Part shown: one piece after another, positions 1 through 5,614 of the stretch | Layout of the letters: every line of letters begins with the position of its first letter | How positions within the stretch are numbered: position 1 is the first letter of the stretch | NCBI GenBank assembly: GCA_025363505.1 | Contig: JANYDV010000328.1 | Location: 1 to 6,058, forward strand | Source: Bacteroidota bacterium | GTDB taxonomy: Bacteria > Bacteroidota > Ignavibacteria > Palsa-1295 | Reading direction: 5' to 3' | DNA: 6,058 nt | Program-made: the position numbers and the translations under genes | The notes under the pieces: model-generated | Told to the model about the DNA's origin: nothing | Databases searched by the model: none | Seen by the model: only the letters and a program-made list of their open reading frames with translations

Positions 1-579
1 CGTGTTTCTAATCCTGATCTCAAGAGTGAGAGCGAGCGTGATGTGATTGTCCCGGCAAAGGCAGTGAATTTGGTTGCCAAATCATTTGCTGATGACAGCG
101 AAGTGACCATTAATTTTAGTGCGACACAGATCGAGTTCAAGAATGACTCGATTTCAATCCTTTCGAGATTGATCGACGAGCAATATCCTAATTACGAAGC
201 AGTTATCCCTCGTGAAAACGAAAAAATGTTAACGGTGTCTCGACAAACCGTCCTTGCTTCGAATAAGCGTGTGATGATTTTTGCCGATCCTGATACCCGT
301 CAAATTAAAATGCAACTTAAGAAAGATGAACTTTCGATACTTGCCGATAATGCGGACGAAGGTTCAAATGCAGAAGAGCATATTGCTTGCGATTATAATA
401 ATGACGAGTTGTTAATCGGCTTCAATGGTCGTTTCGTTGACGAAGCCTTAGCGCACCTTGATGATGCTGAGGTCACAATGAAATTTTCTACGCCAACACG
501 TGCTGTGATTATCGAGCCTGCTACACAAGGTGCATTTGATATTTTGATGTTGGTGATGCCTGTGCGTTTGAGTGCTTAA
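1..579 (+). CDS. dnaN: DNA polymerase III sliding clamp (beta subunit), C-terminal half, 5'-truncated by window edge
   Basis: The beta clamp is a ring-shaped homodimer that encircles DNA in the cytoplasm and tethers DNA polymerase III and many repair proteins to it. The reading frame is open from base 1, so the gene starts outside the window; the GTG at 43 is an internal valine codon, not a start. The 192 visible residues are about half of the usual ~370 and cover the later part of domain II and all of domain III. The domain II/III link motif YPNYEAVIP lies at visible residues 62-70. The family's conserved end is seen as MPVRL at 186-190, followed by two extra residues, Ser-Ala; many homologues stop at the Leu. 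Domain III and this C-terminus build the pocket that binds clamp-binding peptides. The stop is 14 bp before recF, so the two are probably co-transcribed. Identification is from recalled family motifs and gene order. Confidence 0.96.
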   Translation, partial: RVSNPDLKSESERDVIVPAKAVNLVAKSFADDSEVTINFSATQIEFKNDSISILSRLIDEQYPNYEAVIPRENEKMLTVSRQTVLASNKRVMIFADPDTRQIKMQLKKDELSILADNADEGSNAEEHIACDYNNDELLIGFNGRFVDEALAHLDDAEVTMKFSTPTRAVIIEPATQGAFDILMLVMPVRLSA

Positions 580-593
580 TATCGCGATAGTAC

Positions 594-1748
594 TTGCGCT
601 GTACCGATATTCATATCACGTCGGTTCGTAATCACCACCTAACAGAAATACGCGGCTTCTCTCCGGGCTTTAATATTTTTATCGGTCCCAATGGTGCTGG
701 TAAGACGACGGTGATCGAAACGCTGTCGGTCGCGGCATTAACCAAAAGTTTTACCGGTGCTACCGACCCGGTGCTTCTTTCGACCGGTGCTTCGTCGTAC
801 AATATTGATGCTCGTTTTCTTTCGGATAATGCAGTCCCGCTCCATTGCCGAGTTGACTACGCAATCGGACCCCCGGCAAAACGGTCTATAGCACTTAACA
901 ACGATAAGCTTCGCCGCTCAGGGGACCTTATCGGGCGCATTCCGATCGTAGCGCTCACACCTGATGATAAAATCATTACCAGTGGCTCGCCTGAAGAGCG
1001 CAGACGATTTCTTTCGATGGTATTATCACAAGCAAGCAGTCTTTATCTCGAAGATGAGATGGAGCTTCGCAAAGCATTGAAGCATCGCAATTCGTTATTG
1101 CAAGATTGCAGGCAACGCGGCATTAGTATTACTGCCGCACGACAACAACTTGCACCGTGGACAGAAGTAGTGATCGAACGATCTGCCCGCTTGATGACTC
1201 GTCGAAATATCTTTATTGAAGAATTCCGACCGTTCCTTGAACGATGTTATAAAGAGGTCTCCGGCGGAAGCGAAACGCCTTCATTAACATATTGCCCAAT
1301 GGGATTTGATGAAACCGTAATACTCAATGACTTCCGACCCATGCTTGAGCGCGAATTTGAACGTCGAGAAACAGAAGAGCTTCGACGTGCAACTACACTT
1401 GCCGGTGCTCATCGCGATGAATTACTGCTATTTATTGATAATGATCGTGAAGCAAGAAGATTTGCTTCGCAAGGGCAACATAAGACGTTGCTGGTAGCGA
1501 TGAAGCTCGCGGAGTTTCAGTATTTGTTCGACGCTACCGGCGAAACACCAATCTTACTGCTCGATGATGTATTTAGTGAATTGGATGCCGAACGTGCAGG
1601 CAGATTGCTGGAGTTGATTTCCGGCAGTGCATACGGACAAACATTTATCACATCAACGACACGCGAAACATTTGCAACATTCTTTACTCTTCGCTCGGGA
1701 GAAGATAAAATGTATCGGGTTCAAAACGGGTCTATTTATGAAAAATAG
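594..1748 (+). CDS. recF: DNA replication and repair protein RecF
   Basis: RecF is a cytoplasmic SMC/ABC-type ATPase that, with RecO and RecR, loads RecA at single-strand gaps and helps restart stalled forks. The 384 residues (E. coli RecF has 357) contain Walker A GPNGAGKTT at 31-39, the RecF block SPEERRRFL around 132-140, GAHRDE at 271-276, the ABC-type signature region FASQGQHK at 290-297, Walker B ILLLDD at 320-325 and the D-loop SELD at 328-331. The start is TTG at 594: an in-frame TAG at 588-590 closes the frame upstream, and no ATG or GTG lies before the conserved N-terminal VRN and Walker A. No Shine-Dalgarno is visible, so translational coupling with dnaN, 14 bp upstream, is likely. 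Two positions differ from the usual pattern: Ser instead of Asp after RRRFL, and Ala instead of Pro in G-P-H-R-D. All ATPase motifs are intact, so it is probably functional. Confidence 0.97.
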   Translation: MRCTDIHITSVRNHHLTEIRGFSPGFNIFIGPNGAGKTTVIETLSVAALTKSFTGATDPVLLSTGASSYNIDARFLSDNAVPLHCRVDYAIGPPAKRSIALNNDKLRRSGDLIGRIPIVALTPDDKIITSGSPEERRRFLSMVLSQASSLYLEDEMELRKALKHRNSLLQDCRQRGISITAARQQLAPWTEVVIERSARLMTRRNIFIEEFRPFLERCYKEVSGGSETPSLTYCPMGFDETVILNDFRPMLEREFERRETEELRRATTLAGAHRDELLLFIDNDREARRFASQGQHKTLLVAMKLAEFQYLFDATGETPILLLDDVFSELDAERAGRLLELISGSAYGQTFITSTTRETFATFFTLRSGEDKMYRVQNGSIYEK

Positions 1749-1751
1749 ATG

Positions 1752-1778
1752 TTGTCACTAATATATTTCGTAAATTTG
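1752..1778 (+). promoter_or_regulatory. Bacteroidota-type promoter upstream of the DUF721 gene
   Basis: TTG at 1752-1754 (within TTGTCAC) and TAAATTTG at 1771-1778 match the Bacteroidota -33 (TTG/TTTG) and -7 (TAnnTTTG) elements; the second is a perfect match. There are 20 nt between TTG and the TTTG core. The promoter lies entirely in the 37-bp gap between recF and the next gene. Transcription would be expected to begin about 4-8 nt after the -7 box, at or just before the ATG at 1786. The assignment rests on pattern matching only. Confidence 0.6.
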
Positions 1779-1785
1779 CAGTAAG

Positions 1786-2070
1786 ATGAAGTTCCCTATA
1801 GCACTGACGCCCATACTTGAAGAGACACTTCTGCGTTTCGGCTTAAAAGAAAATGCCGTACGATATGAAGCATTGGCTCATTGGGAAGAAATAGTCGGTG
1901 ATCGCGTTGCGAGCGTCGCTATACCGGAACGGATAAAAGATCATTGCTTGATCGTTCGTGTGCAGTCATCGGTTTGGAAATATGAACTGACCATGCGGAC
2001 GTCGGAGATTTTAGAGAAAATACATATTTTTACTGGATCACAAGAGTTGAAAGAAATTCATTGGCGTTGA
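1786..2070 (+). CDS. DUF721 / DciA-like protein (putative replicative helicase loader)
   Basis: DciA (DUF721) proteins interact with the replicative helicase DnaB and help load it in bacteria that lack DnaC or DnaI. The 94 residues follow the family pattern: an N-terminal helix with the Leu-rich LEETLLRFGL, then HWEEIVGDRVA (residues 32-42, corresponding to the family's W..vVG..ia), a beta hairpin with LIVRVQSSVWKYEL (about 55-68), and a closing IHWR like the family's I.dIrfR end. Single-domain DUF721 proteins of about 95-100 aa next to recF are common in Bacteroidota, so this is full length. The ATG at 1786 is the only plausible start: an in-frame TAA lies at 1771, and the next Met is residue 71. 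No ribosome site is present, and the promoter box ends 7 nt before the ATG. Family membership is confident; the helicase-loading role is inferred from other DciA proteins. Confidence 0.88.
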   Translation: MKFPIALTPILEETLLRFGLKENAVRYEALAHWEEIVGDRVASVAIPERIKDHCLIVRVQSSVWKYELTMRTSEILEKIHIFTGSQELKEIHWR

Positions 2071-2126
2071 CGAGCCCCGGCTGTCTGCCTAAAGACCAAC
2101 TTTTTCCTCTTTCACTGGATAATTAA

Positions 2127-2164
2127 GCTTTAGGCGTACACCACGGGAATCTAGACGCCGAAGC
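2127..2164 (+). other. Possible 5'-leader hairpin before the 471-aa gene
   Basis: GCTT (2127-2130) pairs with AAGC (2161-2164), and GGCGT (2133-2137) pairs with ACGCC (2155-2159), separated by a small TA/G internal loop and closed by a 17-nt loop. The structure ends 11 nt before the ATG at 2176, so it could affect translation of that gene, or simply be chance. No U-run follows it. The rest of the 105-bp gap (2071-2175) shows no good TAnnTTTG promoter. Confidence 0.3.
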
Positions 2165-2175
2165 AACAACAACTT

Positions 2176-3591
2176 ATGCAAAAACTGCAACGGCTTATTA
2201 ATAGCTTGTCGTCTGACGAACTATTGGCAATTCGCAAGATCGAGGCTGTCGGAAAACAACGACAGGTGTTATCGTATTGCATCTCACAATATCGGATAAT
2301 GCCTCTTGGTCCCAAACACCCACCGGCATTAAAAAAAATCACGGTCGGGCATCTCCATCAGATATGCTCGGTGATGCTTCGCAGGTGTTATGACGCCCTA
2401 ATACCCGACGGCGGCTTCCCATTATTGGAATTCTTATCCCAGCGAAACTTACTTGTCCTTTTTCGAGAAGTACTCCGACGTTTCGAGCGCGATGTGATCG
2501 AAGTTGCCAGCCTACAAGAGCAACAAGAAATGTATCTGAGAATAATGATTTTGATCTACCGATTTGACTTCACGATGGTTGATCAAGAGCTTCTTGATGA
2601 AATTCGCAACACCTATATGCGTCTTTCTATCGGTGATCCAAAAAGTATTCTGCTCTATGATGGCGTAGAACTCCTCGAAGGACTGCGTTACCAATTGTTC
2701 CTGACTGATGATATTGCTGTTACTGTTCCTATGCTTGACGAAGCCATTGATCGATATGAAAAGCGAACAAACACCAATGGCTCACCGACAACAAAATATT
2801 TAGCGCATTGTGCAAGGGCTCAATATTGGTTCTATACCAAATATGATCCGGATAATGTTGAGAGATCATATCGCCAGGCAGAACAATATGTTGGGCAGAT
2901 AACGATACCACTCTATCAAAATGAAGTTCAGTTGTTCCCGCTTCGTTATGCTGATATTGAGTACGTTCGAGGTAATTTTTCGAAGGCTTACGCGCTTTTT
3001 TCTTCCTATTTTTCTTCGCCGGAGTTTTATCCTGTCTTTGAATATAATTCATATTACCTTATTCGTTTTGTCGAGCTTGCAATCTGTAATAACGATTATG
3101 CAACAGCACGGCGGGTCTTAAAAAAAGAACTTGCTAATACATATTATATTGTCCCATCGTATGTTGCGGTACAGGTTTCTATCATGAACGCACTGGTAGA
3201 ATTATTCACCGGTGGCTCGGAAGGTATCCGTCATATCGAGTTGGCATTTGATTATAATTCAAAGAAGAATTATCAGTTGTTCTCTGACATACGGTGTCGC
3301 TTGGTCGAATGTGCCAGCTATATACTCTTACGTGATTTTAAACATTCAAGAATCTTGATTAATCGTTGTAAACAAATACTTCGAGGCCGAAAGCTCGGAG
3401 TAAATGTCTATTCGGTCGGCAATTTATTTACAGTGCTTTCTACCTTGATGGACTGCTGTGAGTTGCAAAAACCCCTTGCCGGAGAGGCATTGGAGCGGTA
3501 TAAAAAATACGCCGTTAAGGAATATGGTCCGTATGGGTTGATGCTGATCTATGTAAAAGAAAAGCTTGGAATAACACTTTCTGAATACTAA
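2176..3591 (+). CDS. Hypothetical all-helical (TPR-like) protein, 471 aa
   Basis: I do not recognise a characterised family. There is no signal peptide and no clear membrane segment, so the protein is probably cytoplasmic. It is almost entirely predicted helix, rich in Leu, Tyr and Arg. Several stretches resemble the paired-helix pattern of TPR or alpha-solenoid repeats: LRYADIEYVRGNFSKAYALF (256-275), FVELAICNNDYATARRVLKK (298-317) and DIRCRLVECASYILLRDFKH from 371, each of the form helix, short turn with N/D-aromatic, helix. Such proteins usually act as scaffolds for protein-protein contacts; that is inference. The N-terminus (LINSLSSDELLAIRK) loosely recalls uncharacterised Bacteroidota helical proteins with an N-terminal L..L...EL...RK segment, from memory only. 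ATG 2176 is the first start after an in-frame TAG at 2152. No Shine-Dalgarno is visible. Length, an uninterrupted frame and normal codon use support a real gene. Confidence 0.85.
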   Translation: MQKLQRLINSLSSDELLAIRKIEAVGKQRQVLSYCISQYRIMPLGPKHPPALKKITVGHLHQICSVMLRRCYDALIPDGGFPLLEFLSQRNLLVLFREVLRRFERDVIEVASLQEQQEMYLRIMILIYRFDFTMVDQELLDEIRNTYMRLSIGDPKSILLYDGVELLEGLRYQLFLTDDIAVTVPMLDEAIDRYEKRTNTNGSPTTKYLAHCARAQYWFYTKYDPDNVERSYRQAEQYVGQITIPLYQNEVQLFPLRYADIEYVRGNFSKAYALFSSYFSSPEFYPVFEYNSYYLIRFVELAICNNDYATARRVLKKELANTYYIVPSYVAVQVSIMNALVELFTGGSEGIRHIELAFDYNSKKNYQLFSDIRCRLVECASYILLRDFKHSRILINRCKQILRGRKLGVNVYSVGNLFTVLSTLMDCCELQKPLAGEALERYKKYAVKEYGPYGLMLIYVKEKLGITLSEY

Positions 3592-3680
3592 GTTTAGAGT
3601 AATTTTAGATTTGTTTTTTTTGATGTTTATACATGGAATTTGAAATGATTCTATTTCCTAACTCGTTTTTAATGTCGCCT

Positions 3681-3717
3681 TTGATAGTATCGGTTTTGCC
3701 TCAACCTATACTATCAA
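3681..3717 (+). terminator. Strong intergenic hairpin, possible U-less terminator
   Basis: TTGATAGTAT (3681-3690) pairs exactly with ATACTATCAA (3708-3717). Inside it, one C/T mismatch (3691/3707) is followed by GGTT (3692-3695) pairing with AACC (3703-3706), leaving a 7-nt loop (3696-3702). That is 14 pairs in 15 positions. It lies 89 bp after the 471-aa gene and about 75 bp before the next promoter candidate, a sensible place for a transcription end. However, no U-run follows on either strand; the only T8 run (3614-3621) lies upstream without a good stem. It may instead be a protein-binding dyad or an mRNA-stabilising 3' structure. Confidence 0.45.
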
Positions 3718-3792
3718 TAAAACTGAACTGACGGACTGCCCACCTGAAAGTTTGTTTTCCCGAAAAGTAATCTACGATCCACGGAGAAAAAT

Positions 3793-3821
3793 TTTGTCAC
3801 AAAAAAGCAAATCCATATTTG
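3793..3821 (+). promoter_or_regulatory. Bacteroidota-type promoter candidate for the secreted-protein cluster
   Basis: TTTG (3793-3796, within TTTTGTCAC) and CATATTTG (3814-3821) fit the -33 and -7 elements with one mismatch in the -7 box. There are 21 nt between TTG and the TTTG core, against 20 nt in the promoter before the DUF721 gene, and both -33 regions read TTGTCAC. Transcription would start near 3825-3829 and leave a leader of about 30 nt before the TTG start at 3858. Confidence 0.45.
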
Positions 3822-3857
3822 TATTACTCTTGTATAGAGAGTTAGTATCGTGCCAGT

Positions 3858-4646
3858 TTGCATATTTTACTTGCTTTGCGTCTTAAAATTCTTCTAATAC
3901 TTTTACTGACGCTCATTTGTAGCGTCTGCGGAAGCATTTCTGCCGTTGCTCAGCAGCGGATTTTGGGTGCGAGCGGTTTTCAACTTGACGATCTTTCCGG
4001 TTCATTGCGTTTTCTTCGATTAGATCTTCAAAGCCCACTTAGTTCTTCTTATTCATTGCATTTCCCCGCGACGCCTCCGCCAAACGGAGTGAATTTTTTG
4101 ATTTCAGATCAAAATGGTAATTTAAGTTGGGTTACCAATGCGTTGCCGACACTAACTGCGGGTGCAATATGGTATGGCAATGCCTCAAACATTGCAACCG
4201 AGCTTCCGGGGGGTTCAAACGGTTCAATATTATCAATCAGCCCCACTGGTTTTCCGCAATGGGTAACTACCATACCTACAGGGATTATGGTCCCAGCAAG
4301 CCAAATTTCGAGTGGTACATTACAACCAGGAACAACTATTATTGTTGGCAACGGGGCAACAGTTCAGCCATCAGGTACAGGGCAGGTTATTTCAAATGGT
4401 CTTGTTGGCTCAGGTCTCAATAAATTTTCAGGTTCAGTGATTATTCCACTAAATGCGATCACGTTATCAATTCCCTATCCGGGTATTATTTCGACATCGG
4501 TGGTACTCGTTTCAATTATCGACCCAAGCGGTCAGACCGACGAAGTAAGTGTGACTTCGATCACCCCTGGAGTGGGATTTACGATCAGATTCGGCGGATT
4601 TTACCCCACGACAACCGGTCAGCTAAATTATTTAGTAATAAATTAA
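3858..4646 (+). CDS. Secreted tail-fibre-like protein, 262 aa
   Basis: The product begins with a signal peptide: basic R8/K10, a long Leu/Ile core (11-20) and a probable signal peptidase I site AVA|QQ after residue 31. The mature 231 residues lack cysteine. Residues 65-91 (SLHFPATPPPNG...DQNGNLSW) match a motif common in phage tail-fibre and collar proteins (y.L.lP...P..G..L.sd..G.LsW). It is followed by GAIWYGNASN and NGSILSISPTGFPQWV, also of that type. Residues 192-262 form a beta-rich C-terminal domain with VTSITPG at 232-238 and ending NYLVIN; the next gene has a related domain. The start is taken as TTG at 3858, because an in-frame TAG at 3843 lies upstream and no ATG precedes the signal peptide; TTG 3873 would cut off the peptide's N-terminus. 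No lipobox surrounds C21 or C24. It probably acts outside the cytoplasm, perhaps as a fibre or surface component; actual function unknown. Confidence 0.8.
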   Translation: MHILLALRLKILLILLLTLICSVCGSISAVAQQRILGASGFQLDDLSGSLRFLRLDLQSPLSSSYSLHFPATPPPNGVNFLISDQNGNLSWVTNALPTLTAGAIWYGNASNIATELPGGSNGSILSISPTGFPQWVTTIPTGIMVPASQISSGTLQPGTTIIVGNGATVQPSGTGQVISNGLVGSGLNKFSGSVIIPLNAITLSIPYPGIISTSVVLVSIIDPSGQTDEVSVTSITPGVGFTIRFGGFYPTTTGQLNYLVIN

Positions 4647-4714
4647 CCGGAAAACACAAAATGACTTTTTTTCAACTAATGTATTTTGTTTTCACAACTA
4701 AACTAACAACTACT

Positions 4715-5497
4715 ATGAGAACTCTTTATTCAACACTCGCCGCATTTGCGCTGGTAGCATTTTTTGCTCTCACTGCAAACGCTCAAGGACCGGCACCGTT
4801 TGCTGGTGGTGTCAAATTGCAGCAAGCAGGTGCTACGAATCCGGCAAATGGATTAACACTTACAGCAAAGAATACGGTAGCCTATACGGCGAACGTTGGT
4901 CTTGCTTGGGTACAGCCTGCAGGAAATGGCATCCTAAAAGTTGCCAATTTTGCGGCGAATGCAGGTGACATCACGATTGGCGCATTGAATCTTGCATCGA
5001 ATGGTGCAGGTGGTGATGTAACCGGTATCCTTGGCGTAACTAATGGTGGTACAGGGGCAAGTTCATTGACAGGCAATGGTGTCTTGACGATGAATGCCGG
5101 CGGTACTGCTTTAGTATCGACCGCACTTACCAATGGACAATTATTGATCGGCAGTACCGGCGCAGCTCCTACTGCGGCGACACTTACAGCCGGCACCGGA
5201 ATAACGATTACCAATGGCGCAGGTTCGATCACCATCGCAAGCAATACAGCAAACATCACTAATAAGTCACGTATTGCTTTAAGTGCAGCTGCTTTCAGTT
5301 ATGCATCTCAAGCACCACCGGCAGGCTTTACGATTACGGCAACTACGGTAATTAATATCACCGTACTCGAAGCTGGTGGTTTTCCGATCACAGCAACAGT
5401 AACCGCTATTACTCCCGGTGCACCGGGTACTTTTGACTTCGTCGTTTCCGGATATCCGACTGCAGCATCGTTTGCACTCGTGACGTTCCAGAACTAA
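4715..5497 (+). CDS. Secreted low-complexity tail-fibre-like protein, 260 aa
   Basis: ATG 4715 is preferred over the in-frame ATG at 4661 because it places a standard signal peptide at the N-terminus (R2, hydrophobic 8-19, cleavage ANA|Q after residue 23); the longer form would add 18 unlikely residues before it. The mature 237 residues are Gly/Ala/Thr/Asn-rich, with no Cys and only nine charged residues. VTNGGTGASS (108-117) and the segment at 138-176 (LTNGQLLIGSTG...GTGITITNGAGSITIAS) are hallmark repeats of phage tail-fibre-like and large bacterial surface proteins, expected to form beta structure. The C-terminus has VTAITPG at 229-235 and SGYPT near the end, and aligns with the C-terminal domain of the preceding gene. 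The gene follows that one by 68 bp with no terminator between, so they are probably co-transcribed. The A/C-rich leader has no Shine-Dalgarno. A fibre or matrix role is inferred. Confidence 0.82.
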   Translation: MRTLYSTLAAFALVAFFALTANAQGPAPFAGGVKLQQAGATNPANGLTLTAKNTVAYTANVGLAWVQPAGNGILKVANFAANAGDITIGALNLASNGAGGDVTGILGVTNGGTGASSLTGNGVLTMNAGGTALVSTALTNGQLLIGSTGAAPTAATLTAGTGITITNGAGSITIASNTANITNKSRIALSAAAFSYASQAPPAGFTITATTVINITVLEAGGFPITATVTAITPGAPGTFDFVVSGYPTAASFALVTFQN

Positions 5498-5538
5498 GCT
5501 GCCAAAAGAATCTTTTTGTAGTAGTTGTTTTCTGGCAC

Positions 5539-5571
5539 TGCGGTGGCGCGATGAATAATTGCGCTGCCGCA
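5539..5571 (+). terminator. GC-rich hairpin after the second secreted gene, possible terminator
   Basis: GCGGTGGCGC (5540-5549) pairs with GCGCTGCCGC (5561-5570) around an 11-nt loop, with an extra T-A pair outside (5539/5571). Eight inner pairs are G-C; the other two are U-G and G-U wobbles that hold only in + strand RNA. It lies 41 bp after the stop of the preceding gene and just before a TATAAT box, which fits a boundary between two transcription units. No U-run follows. GGCGC (5545-5549) could alternatively pair with GCGCC (5573-5577), giving a competing stem. Confidence 0.5.
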
Positions 5572-5586
5572 AGCGCCGAGACATAC

Positions 5587-5605
5587 TATAATTGATAAAA
5601 AGGAG
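5587..5605 (+). promoter_or_regulatory. TATAAT box and GGAG ribosome site before the third secreted gene
   Basis: TATAAT at 5587-5592 is a perfect -10 hexamer of the common sigma-70 type, though no good -35 is seen at the usual spacing (5564-5569 reads CTGCCG). GGAG at 5602-5605, in the context AAGGAGA, lies 9 nt before the ATG at 5615 and is the only clear Shine-Dalgarno in the window; it also decides that start. If TATAAT is used, the leader would be only about 16 nt. Confidence 0.45.
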
Positions 5606-5614
5606 AACGTATCA

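Noticed and set aside
2083..2110. GTCT/AGAC stem followed by a T-rich stretch after the DUF721 gene, as a terminator
   Set aside because: The stem is only four pairs and the T-run is interrupted and displaced.
2729..3121. Open frames overlapping the 471-aa gene on both strands
   Set aside because: Short, without motifs or start signals; shadows of the long gene.
3633..3731. 32-codon open frame in the gap after the 471-aa gene
   Set aside because: It contains the 37-nt hairpin, has no ribosome site and no recognisable features; probably chance.
3915..3932. Lipoprotein signal at the cysteines in the first secreted protein's leader
   Set aside because: Residues before C21 and C24 do not fit a lipobox, and a good AVA|Q site follows.
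4623..4635. CTAAAT-T-ATTTAG palindrome at the end of the first secreted gene
   Set aside because: It is AT-rich with a one-base centre, inside coding sequence, and has no U-run; it cannot form a useful RNA hairpin.
4682..4688. TATTTTG as a -7 promoter box before the second secreted gene
   Set aside because: It is one base shorter than TAnnTTTG and has no TTG at the right distance upstream.
4661..4714. Upstream ATG giving an 18-residue N-terminal extension of the second secreted protein
   Set aside because: It would put extra residues before a complete signal peptide; ATG 4715 gives a normal one.
4882..5259. 125-codon minus-strand open frame opposite the second secreted gene
   Set aside because: Its Pro/Ala/Val-rich product mirrors the Gly/Ala/Thr-rich repeats on the + strand; there is no family motif and the + strand gene is well supported.
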